Shown here piece by piece: positions 6,540 to 14,309 of a stretch of DNA of 21,201 bases. The stretch comes from Bradyrhizobiaceae bacterium. GTDB taxonomy: Bacteria > Pseudomonadota > Alphaproteobacteria > Rhizobiales > Hyphomicrobiaceae. Position numbers and translations under genes: made by a program. How positions within the stretch are numbered: position 1 is the first letter of the stretch; every line of letters begins with the position of its first letter. The stretch spans positions 1 through 21,201 of the forward strand of contig CANJPN010000029.1 in the NCBI GenBank assembly GCA_947475855.1. Direction: 5' to 3'. The notes beneath the pieces are model-generated. The model did not search any database and was not told the DNA's origin. It saw only the letters and a list, made by a program, of their open reading frames with translations.

Positions 6540-6980
6540 ATGCCCATCGTTGCAGCCGTGATCGCAGGTATCATGTTCGGCGCGGGCCTGACCGTCGCCC
6601 AGATGACAAATCCCAGAAAGATCCTGGACTTCCTCGACATCGCAGCAATCGCGAAAGGCGGCTGGGACCCGACCCTGCTCATGGTATTCATCGGCGCACT
6701 GCCGATGATGTTCCTCGCCTATGTCATTCAGCGCCGCATGCGACGCCCGCTGGCCGCACCAGCATTTCTCGTGCCGAAACCGAGCCCGATCGACACCCGT
6801 CTTGTCGCCGGCAGCGCCATTTTCGGCATCGGTTGGGGGCTCGCCGGCGTGTGCCCCGGCCCTGCAATCACCGCGCTCGCTCCAACGAGCGGGCAGATCG
6901 GCAGCGTCATACTCTTCGTCCTCGCAATGATAGGCGGAATTCTGTTGTCGCAGTTCTTCACCGCCTCATCGACCGGATAG
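6540..6980 (+). CDS. Half-size YeeE/YedE membrane protein, PmpB type (DUF6691-like)
   Basis: This 146-aa inner-membrane protein is the second half-module. Diagnostic features are Gly-Ala-Gly-Leu-Thr-Val-Ala-Gln-Met near residue 16, a KILDFLDI block (27-34) followed by Gly-Trp-Asp-Pro-Thr-Leu (41-46), and Gly-Val-Cys-Pro-Gly-Pro-Ala with Cys105. The ATG at 6540 lies 2 bases after the TGA of the first module. The paired modules together contain the conserved Cys residues that the single-chain YeeE carries alone. The window thus has two YeeE/YedE systems back to back, which suggests different substrates or affinities, for example thiosulfate versus sulfane sulfur. That last point is inference. 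Confidence 0.85.
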   Translation: MPIVAAVIAGIMFGAGLTVAQMTNPRKILDFLDIAAIAKGGWDPTLLMVFIGALPMMFLAYVIQRRMRRPLAAPAFLVPKPSPIDTRLVAGSAIFGIGWGLAGVCPGPAITALAPTSGQIGSVILFVLAMIGGILLSQFFTASSTG

Positions 6981-7201
6981 CCACCACCTGCGACCGAGCC
7001 CCGCACCCGCTAAAAAATCTCTCACAGGACCTCGGCGTGGACTTGGCATCGAGTGAACAAGCAAGCAAAGTTCATCCTCGAAACAATCACCAACCGCAAC
7101 TGAAGTGCTCAATTGCTTCGCGGTAAGAGAAAACAACCCCGACATGCCACACGACTAGATCGGACGCGCTCCCCCTCAACCCGCCGAAACACCAGCGGCG
7201 A
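6981..7201. other. Intergenic region ahead of soeA
   Basis: These 221 bases hold no convincing gene on either strand. The stretch around 7015-7130 is AT-richer than the flanks (for example CTAAAAAATCTC near 7010), and a soe promoter may lie there, but I could not fix a -35/-10 pair or a clear operator. No T-run terminator follows pmpB. Confidence 0.35.
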
Positions 7202-10165
7202 ATGAAGCAAACAATCGCAGGAAACGCTCAAGCGATGCAGAACCCGGTCGAGAAGACTGCCGCGACAGCACAGACGGTGGCGAGCGCCACACATCCAGTC
7301 GCCGCCGCCGCCGAGCCGCACATCGATCTGTCCGTCTCCCCCGCCGACGAGATCAAGACGACGACCTGCTACATGTGTGCATGCCGTTGCGGCATCAAGG
7401 TGTACCTCAAGAATGGCAAGGTCCGGTACATCGAGGGTAACCGCGACCACCCCGTGAACAAGGGCGTGCTGTGCGGCAAGGGTTCCGCCGGCATCATGCA
7501 GCACTACGCGCCTTCGCGGCTTCGCAATCCGCTGCTCCGCGTCGGGGAGCGCGGATCGGGCGAGTTCAAGGAGATCTCCTGGGACGAAGCGCTCGGCCTC
7601 GCCACCACATGGCTGGGCGACGTTCGCAAAGATGATCCAAAGAAGCTTGCGTTCTTCACCGGTCGCGACCAGTCCCAGTCGCTAACGGGATGGTGGGCGA
7701 TGCAGTACGGCACACCGAACTTCGCAGCCCACGGCGGCTTCTGCTCGGTCAACATGGCAGCCGGCGGCCTCTACACGTTCGGCGGCTCGTTCTGGGAATT
7801 CGGCGAGCCTGATTGGGAGCACACGAAGTATTTCCTCCTCTTCGGCGTTGCCGAGGATCATGGCTCGAATCCGATCAAGACAGCCCTTGGCAAGCTCAAG
7901 GGACGTGGCGCCAAGGTCGTCTCCATCAACCCGGTTCGCACCGGCTACAACGCGATTGCCGACGAATGGCTTGGCATCAAGCCCGGTACTGACGGCCTTC
8001 TGGTCGGCGCGCTTATTCACGAGATGCTGAGAACCGAGAACGTCGATCTCGAATATCTCGTCCGCTATACCAACGCGCCGTGGCTCGTGATCCGCGATCC
8101 GGGCAGCCCCGATGACGGACTGTTCGCACGTGATGCCGACGGCAAGCCAATCGTATTCGACAAGCGCACGAACGAACTGGCCGCAGGCTCTCGCATCGAC
8201 ATCTCGCCAGCCGTGGTTGGCGAATTCACTCTGGCTGATGGCCGCAAAGCTGTGCCGGTGTTTCGCCTCATCGCTGAGCGTTATCTCGGCAACGAGTACG
8301 CGCCCGACGCCGTTGCAAAAGAAACCGGCGTTCCCGGCGACACGATCCGCCGCATCGCCGCCGAGATCGCCGACGTCGCCTTCAAGCAGACGGTCACACT
8401 ACCGCTGAAGTGGACCGACTGGGCCGGCCGCGAGCACGACAGCATCACCGGCCGGCCCGTCTCTATGCACGCCATGCGTGGAATCTCGGCGCACTCTAAC
8501 GGGTTCCACACATGCCGCCTGATCCACATCCTTCAGATCCTGCTCGGCACAATCGATGTGCCCGGCGGCTTCCGCTACAAGGCACCGTTTCCGCGCCCAG
8601 CACCTCCGCCGAACAAACCAGTCGGCAAGCCATCCCAAATCGCCGCCGGCAAGCCGCTGCCGGGCATGCACCTTGGGTTCGTCGCAGGTCCCGAAGACCT
8701 GCTTATGGAAGCTGACGGCACGCCGACCCGCATCGACAAGGCCTATTCGTGGGACGCGCCGATCGCCGCCCACGGCCTCATGCACATGGTCATCACCAAC
8801 GCGGCGCTGGCCGATCCCTATCCCGTCGACGTGCTGTTCCTCTACATGGCCAACATGAGCTGGAACTCGTCGATGAACATCGGCGCGACACTGAACTATC
8901 TGACCGCCAAGCACGACGACGGCACTTACAAGATCCCCAAGATCATCTATTCCGACGCCTACGCCTCCGAGATGGTCGCGTATGCCGATCTGATCCTGCC
9001 CGACACCACCTATCTCGAGCGCTACGACTGCATCTCGATGCTCGACCGCCCGATCTCGGACGCAGACGCACCAGCCGACGCGATCCGCCATCCCGTGGTC
9101 AAACCCGACCGCAACGTACGCGGCTTCCAGGACGTATTGATCGACCTCGGTTCTCGCCTCAAGCTGCCGGGCTTCACCAAGGAAGACGGCACGGCACGTT
9201 ATCCCGGCGGCTATCCCGACTACATCGTCAACCACGAGCGCTCGCCCGGCATCGGCCCGCTTATCGGCTGGCGCGGTGAGGACGGCAACAGCTTCGGCGT
9301 CGGCAAACCGAACCCCAAGCAGTTGGAGCGCTACATCGCGAACGGCTCGTTCCACGTCCACCACCTGGAGCCGGGCCATCGCTACATGAAGCACGCCAAC
9401 AAGGGTTACCTCGAGTTCGCGAAGGCTTCCGGCTTCGTCGGTTCCACCGATCCGATCATCTTCCAGCTCTATTCAGAACCCCTGCAGAAGTTCCGTCTCG
9501 CCGCGCGTGGACATGGGCCTATACAGCCCCCCGCTCAGCACAAGCAGCGCATCGAGCGCTTCTTCGATCCGCTCCCGTTCTGGTACCCACCGTTCGAGGG
9601 GACGATGATCGACGACCGCGCCTTTCCGATGCACGCGATCACGCAACGCCCGATGCACATGTACCATTCGTGGGGCTCGCAGAACGCATGGCTGCGCCAG
9701 ATCACCAATGCCAATCGCCTCTATATGAGCCGAACGCGTGCCGCGCTACTTGGCATCGAGGACGACGACTGGGTCTGGATCTCCAGCCACATCGGCCGCG
9801 TCAAGGCGCAAGTCAAACTGATGGAGGGTGTCAACGACGACACCGTCTGGACATGGAACGCGATCGGCAAGCGATCGGGTACGTGGGGCCTGGACAAGGA
9901 CGCGCCCGAGGCGACCCAGGGCTTTCTGCTCAACCATCTCATCGCCGAGCTGCTGCCCCCGCGCGACGGCGGCTACCGCTACTCCAACTCCGATCCTGTC
10001 ACCGGTCAGGCCGCCTGGTACGACCTGCGCGTCAAGATCGAGAAGGCGCCGGCCGGCGAAGCGCACGAGACTTGGCCCCGGTTCGAACCGTTGAAATCCC
10101 CCCCGGGCGTCAGCGCCCCCAGCACGCTGAGCTACGGCCGCGAGTTCAAAGGAGGTAAGGCATGA
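7202..10165 (+). CDS. soeA: SoeA, molybdopterin catalytic subunit of cytoplasmic sulfite dehydrogenase
   Basis: This 987-aa molybdopterin oxidoreductase binds bis-MGD and one N-terminal [4Fe-4S] cluster with ligands C56-x2-C59-x3-C63-x27-C91. Cys181, in a Gly-Gly-Phe-Cys-Ser-Val-Asn context, is the candidate Mo ligand. The ~45-residue N-terminal extension is Ala/Thr-rich and lacks a Tat twin-arginine motif, so the enzyme should stay in the cytoplasm. This separates SoeA from the related periplasmic Phs/Psr/Ttr enzymes. With the following four-cluster ferredoxin and DmsC-like anchor it forms SoeABC, which oxidises cytoplasmic sulfite to sulfate and passes electrons to quinone. The ATG at 7202 has no strong ribosome site; ATG 7235, with AGGAAA upstream, is an alternative. 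The last codons overlap soeB (ATGA), and GGAGG just before serves soeB. Confidence 0.9.
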   Translation: MKQTIAGNAQAMQNPVEKTAATAQTVASATHPVAAAAEPHIDLSVSPADEIKTTTCYMCACRCGIKVYLKNGKVRYIEGNRDHPVNKGVLCGKGSAGIMQHYAPSRLRNPLLRVGERGSGEFKEISWDEALGLATTWLGDVRKDDPKKLAFFTGRDQSQSLTGWWAMQYGTPNFAAHGGFCSVNMAAGGLYTFGGSFWEFGEPDWEHTKYFLLFGVAEDHGSNPIKTALGKLKGRGAKVVSINPVRTGYNAIADEWLGIKPGTDGLLVGALIHEMLRTENVDLEYLVRYTNAPWLVIRDPGSPDDGLFARDADGKPIVFDKRTNELAAGSRIDISPAVVGEFTLADGRKAVPVFRLIAERYLGNEYAPDAVAKETGVPGDTIRRIAAEIADVAFKQTVTLPLKWTDWAGREHDSITGRPVSMHAMRGISAHSNGFHTCRLIHILQILLGTIDVPGGFRYKAPFPRPAPPPNKPVGKPSQIAAGKPLPGMHLGFVAGPEDLLMEADGTPTRIDKAYSWDAPIAAHGLMHMVITNAALADPYPVDVLFLYMANMSWNSSMNIGATLNYLTAKHDDGTYKIPKIIYSDAYASEMVAYADLILPDTTYLERYDCISMLDRPISDADAPADAIRHPVVKPDRNVRGFQDVLIDLGSRLKLPGFTKEDGTARYPGGYPDYIVNHERSPGIGPLIGWRGEDGNSFGVGKPNPKQLERYIANGSFHVHHLEPGHRYMKHANKGYLEFAKASGFVGSTDPIIFQLYSEPLQKFRLAARGHGPIQPPAQHKQRIERFFDPLPFWYPPFEGTMIDDRAFPMHAITQRPMHMYHSWGSQNAWLRQITNANRLYMSRTRAALLGIEDDDWVWISSHIGRVKAQVKLMEGVNDDTVWTWNAIGKRSGTWGLDKDAPEATQGFLLNHLIAELLPPRDGGYRYSNSDPVTGQAAWYDLRVKIEKAPAGEAHETWPRFEPLKSPPGVSAPSTLSYGREFKGGKA

Positions 10166-10911
10166 CCAGCCTCCCCGCCCCCTCTGCCAAGAAGCTCGGC
10201 CTCGTCATAGACCTGGACACCTGCGTCGGCTGCCAGGCGTGTGCGACGAGTTGCAAGGAGTGGAACACCTCCGGCTACTCCGCACCGCTCTCCGACCACG
10301 ATCCCTACGGCGCTGACCCGCACGGCGCTTGGCTCAATCGCATCCACGCCTACGATGTCGGCGAGGGCGCGACGAGCCGTACCGTGCACTTTCCGCGGTC
10401 GTGCCTGCATTGCGAAACGCCGGCCTGCGTCACCGTCTGCCCCACGGGAGCCAGTTACAAGCGCGCCGAGGACGGCATCGTGCTCGTCAATCCGGACACA
10501 TGCATCGGCTGCAAGCTGTGTTCCTGGGCCTGCCCCTACGGCGCACGCGAGTATGACTACGCCGACGGCGTCATGAAGAAATGCACGCTCTGTGTCGACC
10601 GCATCTACAATGAAACACTCGATCCGCAAGATCGCGTGCCCGCCTGCGTGAAAGCCTGTCCGACCGGCGCACGCCACTTCGGCGACCTCGGCGACGAGTC
10701 GAGTGCGGTATCGCAACTCGTCAAAGCTCGCGAAGGCTACGATCTCATGCCCGAGATGGGCTACAAACCAGTCAACAAATACTTGCCTCCCCGCCCCCGT
10801 CGCGACGCCGCAACGACGCCCTCGACGCCCTCGACCGCCGCCCCGGTAAAGACTGACGGCTCCGCCACCGAAAAACTGTTCGCCTGGGCGGACAAGCTCC
10901 TTTCCCGCTAG
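10162..10911 (+). CDS. soeB: SoeB, four-cluster iron-sulfur subunit of sulfite dehydrogenase
   Basis: This 249-aa DmsB/PsrB-type electron-transfer subunit has four [4Fe-4S] motifs: C21-x2-C24-x2-C27-x3-C31, C81-x2-C84-x4-C89-x3-C93-Pro, C114-x2-C117-x2-C120-x3-C124-Pro and C141-x2-C144-x17-C162-x3-C166-Pro. It passes electrons from SoeA to the membrane subunit SoeC. A Pro/Thr-rich linker (about residues 205-230) separates the ferredoxin core from a short C-terminal helix. The ATG overlaps the soeA stop and has AAAGGAGG just upstream, and soeC follows after 8 bases, so the three genes are clearly co-expressed. There is no signal peptide, consistent with a cytoplasm-facing complex. Confidence 0.92.
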   Translation: MTSLPAPSAKKLGLVIDLDTCVGCQACATSCKEWNTSGYSAPLSDHDPYGADPHGAWLNRIHAYDVGEGATSRTVHFPRSCLHCETPACVTVCPTGASYKRAEDGIVLVNPDTCIGCKLCSWACPYGAREYDYADGVMKKCTLCVDRIYNETLDPQDRVPACVKACPTGARHFGDLGDESSAVSQLVKAREGYDLMPEMGYKPVNKYLPPRPRRDAATTPSTPSTAAPVKTDGSATEKLFAWADKLLSR

Positions 10912-10919
10912 GGTCCAAG

Positions 10920-11867
10920 ATGCATCCAGCCTATTCCGTCATTCTGTTCACGACAGCCTCCGGCGCTGGCTATGGCCTGCTGTTCTGGCTGGCGATCCTG
11001 TCGGTGTTCGACAACCTGCCCGCCGATCTCACGCTCGGTATGGCTGGGCTGGGTCTCGCGTTCGCCCTGATCTCCGGTGGATTGTTGTCGTCCACCGCCC
11101 ACCTCGGACGCCCGGAACGCGCCTGGCGAGCCTTCTCGCAATGGCGCACCTCGTGGCTGTCACGCGAAGGCATAGCGGCAGTCGCGACGTTCGTGCCCTT
11201 CGGCCTGTTCGCATTCGGCTGGATCATGCTCGGCCAGAACCAAGGTATTTTCGGCTTCGTCGCCCTCATCGCCGCTGCGATGAGCATCATCACCGTCTGG
11301 TGCACGGGAATGATCTACCAGTCACTGCCTACGATCCGGGCTTGGCATCAGCCGCTCGTGTCACCGGTTTACGTTGCACTCTCGCTCGCGAGCGGCGGCG
11401 TCCTCGCACTCACCTTGCTCCGCTTGTTCGGCCATGAGAGCGAGGACTTCGGATGGGTTGTCGTCACCTTTCTGGCAGCTTCCCTCCTATTGAAACGGGT
11501 CTACTGGTCCTTCATCGATGCAGCTCCGCGTGATCGCACCAGCGGCACGGCAACTGGCCTTGGACGTTTCGGCCGCGTGCGCCCCCTCGAAGCACCACAT
11601 ACCCAGGCCAACTTCGTGATGCGAGAAATGGGCTACGCTATCGCTCGTAAACACGCGGCGAAACTCAGGATGATCGTTCAACTCATCGGATTCGTAGTGC
11701 CATTTCTGGCCCTTGTCCTGACACTGACCGCAGCAGGACCGCTTACCCTGCCGCTCACCATCCTCGGACTGCTCGCGGTCATGTTCGGCGTGGCCCTTGA
11801 GCGCTGGTTGTTTTTTGCGGAGGCACAGCACGTCGTGACACTGTACTACGGAGCAGAAGCCGCCTGA
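10920..11867 (+). CDS. soeC: SoeC, DmsC-like membrane anchor of sulfite dehydrogenase
   Basis: This 315-aa DmsC-type integral membrane protein has about eight hydrophobic helices. A basic loop (about residues 195-215) lies between helices, and a His-rich stretch occurs near residue 226. Family features include the early His-Leu-Gly-Arg-Pro-Glu-Arg-Ala-Trp motif (about residues 61-69), typical of DmsC/SoeC quinone-reducing anchors. It anchors SoeAB to the inner face of the membrane and transfers sulfite-derived electrons to the quinone pool. Its position 8 bases after soeB fits the soeABC operon seen in other sulfur-oxidising proteobacteria. The DmsC family alone would be ambiguous; the naming follows from the non-exported SoeA. 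Confidence 0.88.
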   Translation: MHPAYSVILFTTASGAGYGLLFWLAILSVFDNLPADLTLGMAGLGLAFALISGGLLSSTAHLGRPERAWRAFSQWRTSWLSREGIAAVATFVPFGLFAFGWIMLGQNQGIFGFVALIAAAMSIITVWCTGMIYQSLPTIRAWHQPLVSPVYVALSLASGGVLALTLLRLFGHESEDFGWVVVTFLAASLLLKRVYWSFIDAAPRDRTSGTATGLGRFGRVRPLEAPHTQANFVMREMGYAIARKHAAKLRMIVQLIGFVVPFLALVLTLTAAGPLTLPLTILGLLAVMFGVALERWLFFAEAQHVVTLYYGAEAA

Positions 11868-11930
11868 TCACCGAGCGGTCACCTTCCACGCCGGCCCGCA
11901 CCTGCCAACTATGGATGTCGCGACGCAGCA

Positions 11931-12851
11931 ATGAATATCTACCTACCGATCGCCGAGATGTCCGTCTCCGTCTTTCTCTTCATGGGAATGGGCGCGGCCG
12001 TCGGCTTTCTGTCAGGCATGTTCGGCGTCGGTGGCGGCTTCCTCATGACCCCGCTGCTCATCCTCTCAGGTATCCCCTCCCCGATCGCTGTAGGCACGGA
12101 AGCTGCCCAGATCGTCGCCTCCTCGGTTTCAGGTGCTTTGGCGCAATGGCGGCGCAAGAACATCGACATAAAGATGGGCACGGTGCTGCTAACCGGCGGC
12201 CTGGTCGGCTCCGTCATCGGCGTACAAACCGTGAGTGTGCTGCGTCGCACCGGCCAGTTCGATCTCGTCATCACCTTGTGCTACGTCACGCTGCTCGGCA
12301 TCGTTGGCGCGCTGATGATGATCGAAAGTCTTTCCACGATCCGCAAGACGCAGAGCGGCAAGCCTGCAGCTTTGCGAAAGTCTGGCCAGCACAACTGGAT
12401 GCACGGCCTCCCCTTCAAGACCCGATTTCCACGATCCAAGCTCTATATCAGCGTCATCCCACCCGTTTTGATCGGCCTATTCATAGGCTTCCTGTCGGGC
12501 ATCATGGGCGTCGGTGGCGGATTCATTCTCGTGCCAGCCATGATTTATCTGCTGAAGATGCCAACCAACGTGGTCGTCGGCACATCGCTGTATCAGATCA
12601 TGTTCGTGACGGCAGCGACCACAATCATGCAGGCATGGTGGAACTTCACAGTCGACATTGTGCTGGCAATCATCCTGATGATCGGAGGCGTCATCGGCGC
12701 CCAGCTCGGCGCGGCAGCCGGTGCAAAACTCAAAGGCGAGCAGCTACGCTTTCTGATGGCGGGGCTTGTGCTCCTCGTCGCGATCCGTATGGCTTATCAA
12801 CTCATCGCCCACCCCGGCGAACTATACTCCATCGGTGGTGGAGGCCATTGA
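11931..12851 (+). CDS. TauE/SafE-family sulfite/sulfonate exporter
   Basis: This 306-aa inner-membrane protein has the internal two-fold repeat of the TauE/SafE family. The signature GVGGG occurs at residues 32-36 and again at 193-197, each followed by a hydrophobic Pro-containing helix and then a Val-Gly-Thr turn (54-56 and 216-218). Eight or so helices are expected, with a cytoplasmic loop around 135-170. It starts 63 bases after soeC on the same strand. The annotated family roles are export of sulfite, sulfonates or sulfoacetate. Next to soeABC, export of excess toxic sulfite is the natural reading, though import or sulfate efflux cannot be excluded. The ribosome site before ATG 11931 is weak. 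Confidence 0.87.
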   Translation: MNIYLPIAEMSVSVFLFMGMGAAVGFLSGMFGVGGGFLMTPLLILSGIPSPIAVGTEAAQIVASSVSGALAQWRRKNIDIKMGTVLLTGGLVGSVIGVQTVSVLRRTGQFDLVITLCYVTLLGIVGALMMIESLSTIRKTQSGKPAALRKSGQHNWMHGLPFKTRFPRSKLYISVIPPVLIGLFIGFLSGIMGVGGGFILVPAMIYLLKMPTNVVVGTSLYQIMFVTAATTIMQAWWNFTVDIVLAIILMIGGVIGAQLGAAAGAKLKGEQLRFLMAGLVLLVAIRMAYQLIAHPGELYSIGGGGH

Positions 12852-12949
12852 GCGGTAGGCATCTAGGTTCCAGTGCGACGCTTTCTTGTTCCAAACCACG
12901 GTTCACAGTAGGGCCGAACATCCCAGCCCCCGTGAACGGAACCAGTTCA

Positions 12950-13174
12950 TCAAGCGCGTTTGATCAGGAACCGGTAGACGCCACCGCTCTCGCTATGCTC
13001 GACGAGTTCATGACCGGTTTGCCGGGCGAACGCCTGGAAATCCGCAACCGCGCCAGGATCAGTCGCGAGCACCTCGAGAGTGCCACCAACCGGCACCTCA
13101 CCGATCGCCTTTTTTGCCTTCAGGATCGGAATCGGGCAGTTAGCGCCCTTGGTATCGATCGTCTTGTCGGCCAT
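12950..13174 (-). CDS. tusA: TusA sulfur-carrier protein
   Basis: This 74-aa TusA-family protein has the active Cys13 in Cys-Pro-Ile-Pro, the family signature, and the usual alpha/beta length. In sulfur oxidisers TusA accepts sulfane sulfur as a persulfide on this Cys and hands it to downstream proteins, including the sHdr/LbpA system. AGGAAGAG sits 5 bases before the ATG. It is encoded on the strand opposite to the TauE-type gene (convergent) and divergent from the RimK-like gene, with a possible operator between them. TusA commonly pairs with YeeE-type importers (YeeD is TusA-like), which fits the YeeE genes 7-8 kb away. Confidence 0.94.
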   Translation of the reverse strand: MADKTIDTKGANCPIPILKAKKAIGEVPVGGTLEVLATDPGAVADFQAFARQTGHELVEHSESGGVYRFLIKRA

Positions 13175-13209
13175 GTGATCTCTTCCTGCTTGCAGCGCTA
13201 CGCTTCAAC

Positions 13210-13236
13210 ATTCCAACATGCGAAGATATTAATATC
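13210..13236. promoter_or_regulatory. Candidate ArsR-type operator upstream of tusA
   Basis: Two overlapping symmetric patterns lie 36-62 bases upstream of tusA. One is ATTC-N8-GAAG at 13210-13225, one base from the ATTC-N8-GAAT site reported for the persulfide-sensing repressor SqrR. The other is a perfect AT-rich palindrome, GATATTAATATC, at 13225-13236. The region is the shared upstream region of tusA (-) and the RimK-like gene (+), where a sulfur-responsive regulator would be expected. No regulator gene is in the window. Confidence 0.4.
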
Positions 13237-13380
13237 CCATGCATGACGAGTCGTCGATAGCACGTGGTGGCTAGCCCTGACCTCAAACGCGCAATAAGCC
13301 TTTCACTCGAAGTGCTCATCGCTCGACAGCCGGCAACGGCCCGACCGGGTGACCGAGCCGAACCTTCGCCGGAACCACTC

Positions 13381-14286
13381 ATGCGCCTCGCGATGCTGGC
13401 TCGAAATGCCAATCTCTACTCGCACAAACGGCTATTGGAGGCGGCACGAGCGCGCGACCACACCCTCGACGTGATCAATACCTTGCACGTTCATATGAAT
13501 ATAACGTCGAACCGCCCGACATTGCGCTACGGCGGCAAGACCCTACCGCTGTATGACGCAGTAATCCCGCGCATCGGCGCCTCGATCACCGGCTTTGGCC
13601 TCGCCGTGCTTCGCCAATTCGAGATCCAGGGCGTCTACCCCCTGAACGAAAGCGTCGCCATCGGCCGCTCACGCGATAAGCTCCGAGCATTGCAATTGCT
13701 GGCTCGGCGCGGCATCGGCCTGCCCGTCACCGCATTCGCCCACGGCCCCAAGACGGCGGAGGCTGTCATAAAGGAAGTAGGCGGCGCCCCCGTGGTGATT
13801 AAGCTGCTCGAGGGAACGCAAGGGATGGGTGTCATCCTCGCCGAAACCGGCCCCTCCGCAATCTCCATCATCGAAGCGTTCAGCGCAGCCAACGTCAACA
13901 TCCTCGTACAGGAATTCATCGCTGAAGCTGGCGCTTCCGATATTCGTGTAATGGTCGTCGGCGGCAAGGTCGTCGGCGCAATGAAGCGCACCGGCCGCAA
14001 GGGCGACTTCCGTTCCAACCTTCATCGCGGCGGCAAGGGCGAGAAAGCCGACATATCGCCCGATGAAATCGAGACCGCCGTGCGCGCCGCAGATGCGCTC
14101 GGCTTAAACGTCTGCGGCGTCGACATGCTCAGGTCGAAGCGCGGGCCTCTGGTGATGGAGGTCAACTCTTCGCCCGGGCTGGAGGGCATTGAGAAGGCGA
14201 CCGGTACCGACATCGCCACCGAGATCATCCTCTTCCTCGAAGCACACGCCCGCCATGGCGCAACGGAGACGAAAGGGAAGGGCTAG
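13381..14286 (+). CDS. RimK-family ATP-grasp ligase
   Basis: This 301-aa RimK-like ATP-dependent carboxylate-amine ligase has an N-terminal RimK pre-ATP-grasp domain (about residues 1-95) and an ATP-grasp domain. Visible features are Lys141 in Val-Val-Ile-Lys, the Gly-rich loop Glu-Gly-Thr-Gln-Gly-Met-Gly (144-150), Gln177-Glu178 at the adenine site, Arg189, Asp249 and the Glu260-x-Asn262 metal ligands. RimK adds glutamate to the C-terminus of ribosomal protein S6; other homologues build glutamate or coenzyme conjugates. The start at 13381 gives the usual ~300-aa length; an upstream GTG at 13264 would add 39 residues that do not look like RimK and lacks a ribosome site. It is divergent from tusA. 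Whether it modifies S6 or something linked to sulfur metabolism cannot be told. Confidence 0.85.
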   Translation: MRLAMLARNANLYSHKRLLEAARARDHTLDVINTLHVHMNITSNRPTLRYGGKTLPLYDAVIPRIGASITGFGLAVLRQFEIQGVYPLNESVAIGRSRDKLRALQLLARRGIGLPVTAFAHGPKTAEAVIKEVGGAPVVIKLLEGTQGMGVILAETGPSAISIIEAFSAANVNILVQEFIAEAGASDIRVMVVGGKVVGAMKRTGRKGDFRSNLHRGGKGEKADISPDEIETAVRAADALGLNVCGVDMLRSKRGPLVMEVNSSPGLEGIEKATGTDIATEIILFLEAHARHGATETKGKG

Positions 14287-14309
14287 ACTGAAACCGCAGC
14301 CGAACGCAC

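Noticed and set aside
8399..9394. A 331-codon open frame antisense to soeA
   Set aside because: It mirrors the codon pattern of soeA, is Val/Arg-rich and has no recognisable family motif or ribosome site.
7202..11867. Reading the molybdenum operon as polysulfide, thiosulfate or tetrathionate reductase
   Set aside because: The catalytic subunit has no Tat signal, the anchor is DmsC-like and the neighbours are sulfur-oxidation genes, which together favour SoeABC.
12900..12937. GTTCAC...GTGAAC inverted repeat between the TauE-type gene and tusA as a terminator
   Set aside because: The arms are only 6 bp with a ~25-nt loop and there is no T-run.
11915..13246. A 443-codon open frame overlapping the TauE-type gene and tusA
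   Set aside because: It is Arg/His-rich with no domain pattern, runs antisense through tusA and shadows the well-conserved TauE frame; high GC alone explains it.
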